Source: Trissonchulus latispiculum | Taxonomy: Eukaryota; Nematoda; Enoplea; Enoplida; Ironidae | Direction: 5' to 3' | DNA: 64,000 nucleotides | Assembly (NCBI GenBank): GCA_030248195.1 | Contig: JASAND010017931.1 | Location: 1 to 64,000, forward strand | Part shown: positions 54,729 to 64,000 of the stretch, piece by piece | Numbering within the stretch: the first letter of the stretch is position 1 | Layout of the letters: each line of letters begins with the position of its first letter | The notes under the pieces: generated by a model | The model's database searches: none | What the model saw: only the letters and a program-made list of their open reading frames with translations | What the model was told of the DNA's origin: nothing | Translations under genes and position numbers: made by a program

Positions 54729-57700
54729 GTAAGAAAAACTTTTCTTGTTCAAATAATCAGTTCACTCACATCTTGTATCTAGTTTTGCGTTTTGTGAACT
54801 TGACGAAGTTGACTTCTTCAATTTCTTAGATATGCCCTTATTAATCAAGAATAAACACACCCGATAGGTTTCTTTTTTGCTGATGCATGATAGTGAATGA
54901 AAACAATTATTTTCCTAAGTTTCGATCCAGTACCTGAGTGTTGCATTTATAACATCATTCTGGCGTGCATTCCTGCGATGAGAATATCGGGATGTTATTC
55001 CATGAGCGTTTCTATTTTAATTCTGGATATATCAGTAGCTTCGATAAAGCATATCACTTCAAGTGTTTGTTTACATCTGATAACTTTATCCATACTCTCA
55101 CTTTTATTGAGAATTGAGAACCTTGTTAATGCTTAATTGAAATCTATGTTTAATTTATTTTTACTCAATTTTAGTTCTAAATTGTCTCCTGGCGATTCGG
55201 CAGCCGCTGGCTCCGAAATTGTTGGCGATCATGACTGGTATGGGTTGTCAGAAACTGAGCTTGAAGAACGCTGTGTATTCCATGTTCCAGATCGGCATGT
55301 TGGAAAGAGGGAGTCGGAAGAGAAACAAGGACCTTTGGCCACCCAGTCTCTTCCAAATACTCTCACTCTAAAACCTTCCACTCATTTGTCTCAGGTATGA
55401 GCAAGATTATCATGAGTCCTTGTGCAAGAAGTAAAGCAAAGGTTTATGTTTCTCAGTTTCTTAATTATTGCAGAACTAAGAATTCTTGATGTAACGGTTG
55501 GAAAGTAACTGATAACTTGCTTGCAAATGTGATTTTAGGTAGTTGGAGTTTGGACTCAGGACGCCATTCCAAGAGGAACTAGGTTTGGACCAATGATCGG
55601 AATCAGTTACACAGCGGATCACATAAACGATGAAACTACACGCAAAGGATACTTCTGGAGGGTATGAAACCTGATTTTATTTTGAAAGAGTCGAGAGAAA
55701 TCTGTAATGTTGGTTTGTATATGTGAATTCTAAAGTTGTCTTGAACGTCGAATTCTGATTAGTCTGAACCAGAAAATTGGCATAACCTAAAACAAGCAAA
55801 TGGATACCTAAAGCACAGCTCAGCCTGAAAACCTTTAACCGATTGAGCTCAAATTTGGTATGGGTGCATTTCAACATATTTCAAATCGATCTGCGTCAAA
55901 AATTTAAAATTTTTAAGAGGGGACCAAGAGGAACCAAAACTTTTTGTCTGCGATTTCGTTGAAAAGTTGCATCTAGGGGTTTTCTGGATTGCTGAACACG
56001 AATCTGAAAACCATTTTTTGATCCAGCTTCTCGTTAGCTAGAGCTTAAACGTTAAGCTTACATCTTTAGCTTATGCTGAGCTAACGAAAAGCTGGATCGA
56101 AAAATGGATTTCAGATTCGTGTTCAGAGGATCTGAAAACCCCTGCATGCAACGTTTCAGCGGCATCGTGAACAAAAAATGTTTTGGTTCCCTTTAGCCCC
56201 CTTAAAAACCTAAACATTTAATTTTTAAAATATTTTTTTCCCTTAGTGCCACACCCCAGTTGCTTTCGCGATGAGGGGTAGTGCCATACCAAATTTTGTA
56301 CTGGGTCCACGGTATGGCACTGAATAATTGCATATCGCAATTACCCGAGGCATAGGCAAGGCTACTGCCGGAGCAGAAGTGGCCACGCTGCTTTCACCGC
56401 ATCGTGAACACCCGTTAGCTCCATTCAAAGGGGTTTCCCCCCTTGATTGGCCAACTCCTTGAAAATCTCGGATAGTTACAAATACAATTAGGGGGGATGT
56501 TTTGGCACCGAGGTACCATTCCTATAATAATCAATTTCCTGTTATCGGCAGACAACAGAGCACTTTGAGTTGCGAGAGTTCAGCTTGAAAGTTTTATATT
56601 ATTAAATTTGATTTAGGGATCCGTAGGATCCAAAATTTCATGTTTGCGGCCGATTGATGCGATGGTACCTTCTCCCAATCTGATCAGCCTGTGTTTGCGT
56701 AAATAATGTTAAGGATCAACCTTTATGCAAAATATAAGTAATAGATGGATATTATTATTTTAATTTAATTATTCATTGAATTGACAAAATACCCGGGAGG
56801 ACCTTTTTCACCCCCCAGGTCTAGTGTCAAGCAAAACCAAGTAAAATATTCTACCGATACCTATTGAAATCATTTATTAAACATAAAAATTATTGTTAGC
56901 TTAGCTTAGTGTAGTGGTGGCTGCGGTGGAGAAGTATTCCCATCTGGAGATGTTGGTTTCCCTGGCCAAGGACTGGTGTGTTAGTAGGCACAGGAGCCTG
57001 CTAAGTGCAGACTCCCCATTGTGCAATTGCAATAAACTAGAAACAAAGAAATCTGGAAACGGCGAGAGGCGAAGCTTTCATTATATTTAATAAAACCCCA
57101 AATGAAGTGCGCATTGAAACAGGCTTCCAAGAAAATTTTTAAGCACATATAGAAGAAGTTTTAAGAAATCTTAGCCCAATTCAAGGGATTTATCTAAAGT
57201 GTATATGGTTTCACAACTCATTGAAACTGCATTGTTTTACTACACTGTGCAGAATACTATAACAGTTCGCACTACAACATTGACAAGATGAATTTTGGTC
57301 CAACTCTGCAAAACCTTTCACATTTCTACTCAAGGACCCTTCTTTAATTTAAGAAAGTAAAACATAACTTATCTTTGTTCCATATAAGCAGCCGTTCTTC
57401 GTGAACCCATACCAAATCTGAGCTCAATCGGTTATGTTTTGCGAATTTTAGGCGCAGGTGTGCGTATACGGAAGAATCACCAATTACATTGACCTAATTA
57501 AAGTTATAACTAAAAATCACTAATAAATACCTACCGTATTCTCTCGCTTAAGGGAACACCCACTGGCAAGAGAACGTGTTCTCTTAAGTGAAAGTGTTCT
57601 CTTAAGTAAATTCAGAAAAATTGTGAAGGCTTGTGAAAAATTTTAAAAATTGCTTTTGGAAATTGAATTTCATAAAAATTGGTCAACGGATGCTGAATTT

Positions 57701-60700
57701 CTTGTTTTTTCTAACAAAAACTAATGGTGTAAACCATTTACACCATAAAAAGTGACAATAATAATCATAAAAAAACAACATCGATGATTGCTTTAATGCT
57801 TTTTAGTGGTTCTGAACATTCACTTAAGCGGACATGTTCTCTACAGTGAGCATGTTTTCTTAAGTGAAATTTATTTGAAAGCATGGAAATAGTTCAAGGT
57901 GGGACCTCCCTCCAAGAAAGTTTAGGGGTTTCCGAATTAACGAATCGAGCATGCCTAGCATGTTCAGTATATGTTAGTATTGATACTTTTATTCTATTAT
58001 GTACTCTTGATCAAATGTAATTTAAGCCTCCGACTCCATTTTAATTTCAGGAAAAGTTATATTTTCTGATCTTGCAGAAAGATGCATAAGAAGTTTTCGC
58101 ATTTTTAACTGCACTTTACGCAAACGTATATATAGCTAGAAATAATAACTACGAGTTCAGATCTTTTTCTGAAAGCTTTTTGAGAACATGAACCAAAATT
58201 GTCTCACTCAATCATTCAAATCCAAATCCAAATGTTGTATAAATTTTAAGCAGTATGACATTGGGATAAAGGAGGCGAAACCGAGTGCTGCAAAATGTGA
58301 GTGATTCCTTTTTGGTGGAGCATCTTCTTTTTCGAACCCAAGGCACTTTCCTGACTAGATTTACTTTTGAAAAATCAGTGATTCCGCGAATAAATTACCT
58401 TAATGTTGGAATAATTATAGATATCTACAGAATGGTATCCCAATGGGTTTTGTGCAAGGAAAGGCGGTATATTACTGAGGCAGTACTTGCTTAAATATAA
58501 ATATATAAGAAAGAATATTTTGTTGAAAATTGAAAATATCAATTGCCTGGAATACGTAACAGAGTATATGGAAAATTTAAAGAAGCATACCAACCAAAAC
58601 CAAAAAGCAGATTTGAAAAAATGCGACCTTTCAGGTTAAACCATATAAAGGAAACCATAAATATATATGTATGATAGGGTCTTCCTCAAGGACCCAACTT
58701 GTTATATGTATAGACTTGGAATTTTAGCTAGCAAAAGTATCAATTAGCTATGCATAGTTGATAGAATATATCGCGTGGAAAACAAATGAAGCATGTGTTG
58801 TTAGGTTTTGTATCTTCGCGTTTGTAACTTAGATATACAAAGGAGATGAATTGGTTTGTATCTTGGACTGTTCGGACGAGAAAAGCAGTAACTGGATGCG
58901 ATATGTGAATCCAGCTCAGACAACTCAGGCACAGAATCTGGTGGCTTGTCAGGTACGGTATGTCGCATACTAACTTCCTTCCATTTGAAGAAATCAATAC
59001 CATCAATTGTTCCATTTACCCTTATGTTCCTCGGTGTGTTTACGTAACCTTAGAATTTATACAACAATAGTAATTCGTTGCAATAAATATAGACAGACTA
59101 GTTCGAATCAAAGTTATTTTGTCAGGCTTTACAACGTTATCGTATTATTGGAGAAGCTGTTCCCAACTACTAAAAGAGTCTAAAACTTTTAATTTCTTTG
59201 AATATGCAATTATGCAGCTGATTAGCTATTGAAGTAATTTATCGTTGTCAAAAGTACCTACAACCAGATCCAACCATACCTGAACGGGAGGTCAAATTTC
59301 ACTGACTCTTGCGAGTTTGTGGTATCCAATTTGGGTACCGCTTGTGGAAGCACTCTTTTGCTGAAACGCAGTTTTATAAGCTAAATTAGCCTATTTTCAC
59401 CCGTTTTTGCAAATTTTTTACTAAAAGCAATGTTTTTATAGTTTTTTTGCAAAATATAACAATTAGCCGGAAGAATTTGGAAATTTCTGTCAGGAAACTT
59501 ATTTTTTGGGCAATTTTTTACCCTTTCTACATGGCCGAATTTCTTACCCCCTGTGAGAGTAATTTTTTTTGGTACCCTTTGTGGGCGTTTACGCCCAGGG
59601 AGAAATTCTCCCTCGCTCCCTCCCCCCCCTTGCCTACCTGTGGGCCCAACACGAATGATAATGTTTCTCAACTATATCAGCACGGAGACTTAAGCAAATG
59701 GAAGGATCGTTGAAATGGAAACATTTGGCCAACAAATACATCAACAACAATCAAATAACAATCAACACCATGTACACCCGACATATAAAATAAGAATATG
59801 AATAAAAATAAGACTAGCATAGCCGCTCCATGTTCAATCACTGTCAGACTGTTGGTCATAGTTCTAGTTACTAAAGACAAATCCACCTAGGAAGAATTCT
59901 CGAGCCCTTGACTAGTTTAGGGATCCGGATTTCGGTGTTTATATCTATTTTCGTTTCTGCAAGAGAGAACTCTATTAACCTAGCATATCCTTGCTTTCAT
60001 TGCCTACGCTGGTCTCGTCGAACAACCTCGCTAAATCTGACTTCAAATACCTGTAACTCTTGATTTCTGTCATTATGATGAGAACCGCGTTATGGTGGAT
60101 GCGTGGTGGGGTGCCCTATCCTCTAACCATCTACCAATCAATATTCCCTAACTTTATCACAACTATACTCATAAAGGTTGTCAGACAAATAGAAAAAATT
60201 TGTCGGCCTCGTTACCTCTTAGGAATTAATTATTATCTTCGTTAGGAATCAACCTCTCTCCCCTCTGCCCAAAGCAACCCATCGTTGTACTCCATCCTAC
60301 GCGGTCTCATTGAGAGCAATGACGTAAATTTCATTGACAATCGAGAAACGTTATCAGGTGGCGATATGTATAAATAAGGTTTGCAAAATTCTACGCATCC
60401 GGGAGGTAAGTGCGGATGTGCGTGAGTGATTTACGTACATATCGGTTGGTGAGTCTGTCTGTGTGTGTACTGCTAAAGTGCGGCAGCGACACATCCGTCT
60501 CGTTCATGCACAATTAGCAGCTTAGAGTAAGAACTGGCGTGCTTTTATGCGCTGTCGCACATCTTTGACATCAGTCAGTTTGTGTCAATCTGGTATTCTT
60601 CAACCATACCAGCTTCCGTCAGGCCGCAGCCTGCAATGGAAGGAGCCCAATCCACTTTCTCCAATGATTCTTTGCTTACTGTAGTTTCACGTGCCTAGCA

Positions 60701-61416
60701 CTTTTGCTTATTCTACGCTACAATAAAATGTACAAATCTTTTAGCCAAAGAAACTTGACTTTGCGAAAGGGACAAGTAATCAGATTGATGTTTGTATGCT
60801 CCCATGTTTTTGATTATTTAGAGAAACATGGAAATCTATTTTTATTCCGTTCGACACATTCCAGCTGATACAGAACTTCTGGTTTGGTATTGCCGGGACT
60901 TCGCCCTGAGGCTAAACTGTCCGCCGTCATGTGAACATAATATTGAAAAGAAGATAGGTAGGTGTATCATGGTACGTAGTCGTTGAAGTATATAGCTGTC
61001 ACTTCATATTTTATATTAAATCCATGCTGTTATATATTCAGATTTACATGGCGAACTTCTGAACCTATTTAAATTTGTGTTTTTTTATGAAATTGGTAAA
61101 ATAAAGATTACAAGTTTGTAGGAGGCGTGTTCCTACCAAGGTTCTTCTTTCCGCGATTTATGCTATTCATGCTCCACGAAATATTTTGCCGTATCATGTG
61201 TTGCGGTCGTTGCGTAACATCAAAAGTGTAGCATAAGCAAATTTATGTTAATTAATTTTATCTGTTAATAACCATAAATTTATGGGTATCATTAGCCACT
61301 GTGCCCACACAATTTCTTCAAATTAGCATATTTTAATGCTGATTCTCAACCTTGCGTTGGAGTGAGTGAGGTCGTCTAAAGTTGGAAAATCGAAGATCAT
61401 TGCACATATATAATAC

Positions 61417-61470
<54 letters not shown>

Positions 61471-64000
61471 CATATACATATACCAGAAACGATCAAAATA
61501 ATCGCAGAAAACCCATAGGCTTGTGGACTTAAAATTTTTGTTTGCGGAAAAGCTAGAGGGAAAGAGAGAATCTGGAATCTGTTCGGAAACCCCATCCCAG
61601 TCTCAGAACCTACCAAACTTGATCAAATGAGCTAAAATCTAAGCACTATGAAGTCATGAAATTCTATATTCTCGATTCTCAGCGGCGGGTCAAGGAAACC
61701 AAAAATTTTATAGAGTCATGAGCACAAAAACAACTACTGGAGCAAAGGTTTCAATTTTGTGTTCACATTGGTTCTTTTCATACCATCAGCACTTTCTGTA
61801 TAAACATGCCTCTTTGTATTTAGGATGACTTTGAGCCAATTCCTGCTCAGTACTTTTAAAATTATACAAACTTTAAATTTTATAAACTTTACTTTAGTTT
61901 CCTGAAACTCTGGAGTTTGATCAATTTGTTTTTTCAGTGCTTTAAACTGCAGAAAATAAATAAAATAAACATTGTGCTTTCAATGTTTGTTAAAGCAAGG
62001 TCTTAGAATGGTACAACGGAAGTGCATACGGATTGATTAAAAAACTCTGCCACCAAAGACACCTTTACAGATGCATAAATATGTTATGTCGTATATTTCT
62101 AACTTGTTGTGTGATATCCTTGATCTTCAAGCAAGCCAAAGTGCACAATTAGCGCTGCTCTGACAGCCAAGCTGGCATTGCGTGTTTTTCACATGCTAAC
62201 AAAATTGGGTATGATAATATTGTGTGTTTGGATTTTCGGTGAAAGTTGCCGTACCAGACCATTTAGGTCAAAGTTCAGCTGTTGTAGCACTGTACACTGT
62301 AACTGCTTGTCTGATGTAACTTTCTGAAAGAAATGTTCAAGTAAAGCAGTAAACCTTTGGACTTTTGTAATGGTTACGGTAACTGATAAAGTTTCCGTCG
62401 TTGAGACTGACTTGAATGAACTGTTGTCTTTCGCTCTCTTCGCAGTGAACAGTTTTGTTTACTGTTTATCACTTTAAATCTCTACTACTCCCACATACAT
62501 GCTATGTCCTTCAGTATGGAAAGTTTATATAGACTATTGATGGAGAAATTGTGGCATCAAGGTAAACTTGCTTCAGGGATCGTTCATCCAAATTTCCAGC
62601 GAAACACATTTTACATCATACAGGAACTTTTCTAATTTTATTCTCTTCCTTATTTCTGGCATGGTAGTTGATTTACTAATGGCAACGATTTGACTTGTTG
62701 AAACATGACCGAATACTTCTTTGCACAAAATATACTTTGAATCTGTGACTGAAAGCAAGGCGTTGTTTTAGCTTGAGCTATGGACCTACAATGCTCTCGT
62801 GAATGCCGTTCTGTCGAAATGTATACTACTGCAGGCTACCGCTGTGAAAACATAACATTGAATTTAGTTTTTACAGTTGGCAATGCTAATTTAAAATTTC
62901 AAATTTCTTAATTGTAAAAGCATTGGACAAGCACAGGTCAGCTGTTGTTAGCGGCTTATAACTGTGTCTTTATATGTCACTCCTTCTTTTTCTTGAAGCA
63001 ATCAGTAGACTGGGATTGTCCACTACTTATTTATTGCTATTTTTAGCGGATCAGCTGCAACAGTCCAGTCCTTCAGTCGGCATTTCGGATCCACCTTATC
63101 TTTCAGTTCTGCAATTCTCTCCGTCGGACGCTCAGACGACCAGTGGAACTTCGGACGAAGGCTATCAGAGTCATCACGAACTCTCAAGCAATCATAGCAG
63201 TGTGAGCAGTTCAGCAGAGCTGCTTCATCACAATTCGCCTCATGGTGGACACGGCAGTGACAGTGATTCCAGCACTGCTGGCGACTACGTACTCGATTTT
63301 AGTCTCAAGTCTCGACCCGGAACCATTCATGTCCCACACGGCGGGGATAAGATTCTGACTCCGGTCCCGGTTAAGGTCACTCCTTATCAGTCTTCCCTGA
63401 TGCAACCCTCATCAGGGGCCACCCTCAAGCCGCCTATCCCCACTCTAGTTCAGTCTTCCAGTCCGCTGGATGCAGCTGGGTATTCCAATGATTCCATCAG
63501 ACTCACTCCTCGACGACCACATAGTCTTTCCTTAAATCCAGATATATCTAGCCGAAGCTCCGGAGGCCTCGAGACCCATCTTCATTCCAAGAGTCTTCCG
63601 CCAGCTGATCTTGGAATGAAGGATAATGTGGACAACGAAGTGGCGACTCCGCCCGCTCGACCAGGGGTGATTCAGCAGGCTGGAGTCAGTCGGCTTTCTG
63701 AACCTTTGCCGGAGTCATCAAGCTCGTTGATGGGCAGCATGGGAAGTGGGCCCCATCAGATTGGACCCAGTTTTGGAGCTTCGCTTGGGAGTGGAGTCAA
63801 AGCTCGCATCGGACCCGCAGCCGACTTCATTACAGACTATGCCAATTTTATGGTGGATCGACCATCGTCTAAATATTTCCGGCCAACCCTGGCCGCACCG
63901 CCCTACTCAGCGCCCCCTAAGATGGCGTCCAGTCCTGTGGGGTTTCTTTTCAACAGTCCAACTCGCTCTCCTGTAAGTCCTGGGACGGCGTATCCTTATT
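54313..64000 (+). CDS. PRDM1: PRDM1/Blimp-1 transcriptional repressor (5' part, six exons)
   Basis: PRDM1/Blimp-1 is a nuclear PR-domain zinc-finger repressor controlling cell-fate decisions. Exons 54313-54728, 55175-55394, 55539-55661, 58833-58952, 60822-60957 and 63047 to the edge join in frame at every GT-AG junction, giving 656 residues so far. Residues 1-139 are acidic and Ser/Thr-rich. [13 protein letters not shown] (160-172) precedes the PR (SET-like) domain (about 205-330), with GTRFGPMIG (225-233), NWMRYVNPA (273-281) and [14 protein letters not shown] (311-324), all hallmarks of the PRDM1 subgroup. Residues 339 onward are Ser/Pro-rich linker. The zinc fingers that bind DNA lie outside the window. 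The introns carry repeat copies. The 5' end may include an unseen noncoding exon. Confidence 0.93.
55175..55394 (+). CDS. PRDM1: PRDM1 exon 2
   Basis: Acceptor TCAATTTTAG, donor CAG|GTATGA. Completes the split Ser codon, then 73 codons. Carries [19 protein letters not shown], which corresponds to the conserved block ahead of the PR domain in PRDM1 proteins. Confidence 0.9.
55539..55661 (+). CDS. PRDM1: PRDM1 exon 3 (PR domain, N-terminal part)
   Basis: Acceptor GTGATTTTAG, donor AGG|GTATGA, phase 0 at both ends, 41 codons. Encodes [20 protein letters not shown] and ends GYFWR, matching the start of the PR fold. Confidence 0.95.
55980..56140. repeat. Palindromic repeat, copy 2
   Basis: GAACACGAATCTGAAA at 55995 and its complement ending 56124, enclosing GATCCAGCTTCTCGTTAGCT and AGCTAACGAAAAGCTGGATC. 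It is better preserved than the copy at 21214-21360. Confidence 0.7.
56246..56480. repeat. Dispersed repeat, uninterrupted relative of 45.1/47.8 kb
   Basis: Shares GCCAC.CCCAGT, GGGGTAGTGCCA, CACTGAATAATTGC, AATTACCCGAGG, and CTCCTTGAAAATCTCGG with the interrupted copy, and lacks the hAT-like insert. Confidence 0.65.
57545..57870. repeat. GTTCTCTTAAGTGAA word array in a PRDM1 intron
   Basis: GTGTTCTCTTAAGTGAAAGTGTTCTCTTAAG near 57575-57607 and variants ACATTCACTTAAGCGG, GTTTTCTTAAGTGAAA near 57818-57868, separated by about 200 bp. The word contains the palindrome CTTAAG. Confidence 0.55.
58833..58952 (+). CDS. PRDM1: PRDM1 exon 4 (PR domain, core)
   Basis: Acceptor TTTGTAACTTAG, donor CAG|GTACGG, phase 0, 40 codons. 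Starts IYKGDEL directly after YFWR of exon 3 and contains NWMRYVNPA and QNLVACQ, near-diagnostic of PRDM1. Confidence 0.95.
58953..60821 (+). other. PRDM1: PRDM1 intron 4
   Basis: 1.9 kb. Contains the second TTTCTTACCCC-GTGGG repeat (59518-59650). The frame at 60060-60245 is not supported as an exon: exons 4 and 5 join in phase without it. Confidence 0.75.
59518..59650. repeat. TTTCTTACCCC word repeat, copy 2
   Basis: ATTTCTTACCCCCTGTGAG, TTTGTGGGCGTTTACGCCCAGGGAGAAATTCTCCC and a C-run, parallel to 32025-32152. GGGCGTTTACGCCC and GGGAGAAATTCTCCC are hairpin-forming. Confidence 0.6.
60822..60957 (+). CDS. PRDM1: PRDM1 exon 5 (PR domain, C-terminal part)
   Basis: Acceptor TTGATTATTTAG, donor ATAG|GTAGGT; 45 codons plus one base. 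Encodes [20 protein letters not shown] then [14 protein letters not shown], the final strand and helix of the PR domain. Confidence 0.95.
60958..63046 (+). other. PRDM1: PRDM1 intron 5
   Basis: 2.1 kb, AT-rich, with a TA microsatellite (61408-61464). No dispersed repeat recognised. Open frames on the minus strand here have no support. Confidence 0.75.
61408..61464. repeat. (TA)n microsatellite
   Basis: Nearly pure TA run followed by TACACATACATATACATATA. Confidence 0.95.
63047..64000 (+). CDS. PRDM1: PRDM1 exon 6 (Ser/Pro-rich region, runs off the edge)
   Basis: Acceptor GCTATTTTTAG; two bases complete the split Ala codon and 317 further codons stay open to the edge. The product is Ser/Pro-rich with short motifs such as [19 protein letters not shown] and [10 protein letters not shown], the last two possible interaction motifs of the repressor region. 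GC content and codon choice are clearly higher than in the surrounding intron. A consensus donor GTAAGT occurs at 63973, in phase 0, so the exon may end at 63972. Confidence 0.88.

Larger units (their letters stand above)
55662..58832 (+). other. PRDM1: PRDM1 intron 3 with repeat insertions
   Basis: 3.2 kb. Holds a palindromic repeat (about 55980-56140, copy of 21214-21360), a relative of the 45.1/47.8-kb repeat (56246-56480), and a GTTCTCTTAAGTGAA word array with inverted copies (57545-57870). No additional exon is needed: the phases on both sides are 0 and the protein is continuous across the PR fold. Confidence 0.75.

Noticed and set aside
54449..54829. Overlapping longer open frame at the first PRDM1 exon
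   Set aside because: Out of frame with exon 2 at the splice junction, and its product is not PRDM-like; it is a shadow of the real frame.

Overview
This is a low-GC window of eukaryotic, metazoan nuclear DNA. GT-AG introns interrupt the only clearly recognisable gene. There is no bacterial-style gene packing, and almost everything else is repeats or single-copy non-coding DNA. The recognisable gene is a PRDM1/Blimp-1 orthologue on the + strand from about 54.3 kb to the right edge. The species cannot be fixed; an invertebrate with a repeat-rich genome fits best.

Layout. 0-2.6 kb: minisatellites around a small cluster of ORFs led by an N-terminal C2H2-finger protein, with a hairpin just after one stop codon; this looks like a decayed virus-like or selfish element. 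3.7-6.4 kb: no convincing gene, but an unusual density of short perfect stem-loops. 6.9-10.05 kb: a large inverted-arm element whose left arm carries a TTAA-flanked MITE; the right arm preserves the matching empty site. 10-21 kb: tRNA-like and SINE-like sequences, tandem arrays, a palindromic element at 16 kb, a TTAA element at 17.6-19.0 kb and a 64-bp perfect palindrome at 21.07 kb. 22.5-26.4 kb: an inverted-repeat element with a 9-bp direct duplication at its edges. 24-44 kb: four complete copies of a G-run-rich foldback family, each with its own 7-bp target duplication. 29.0-29.9 kb: a possible two-exon 3' end of a secreted, Thr-rich gene. 30.8-31.85 kb: a large TA-flanked palindromic element. 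38-43 kb: mostly single copy, with two orphan open frames. 44.7-50.6 kb: nested elements whose ends are arrays of short repeated words; two of them have perfect 8-bp target duplications and hAT-like ends.

The PRDM1 gene reads in phase through six exons (54313-54728, 55175-55394, 55539-55661, 58833-58952, 60822-60957, 63047 to the edge). They encode an acidic/Ser-rich N-terminus, the complete PR (SET-like) domain and the start of the Ser/Pro-rich middle region. The zinc fingers lie beyond the window. Its introns carry repeat copies of families seen elsewhere in the window.

The most striking pattern is the repeat biology. Several unrelated-looking non-autonomous elements share one design: inverted ends built from arrays of one short word, with a different word in each family. 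Insertion dates can be ordered because the elements are nested and two empty sites survive.
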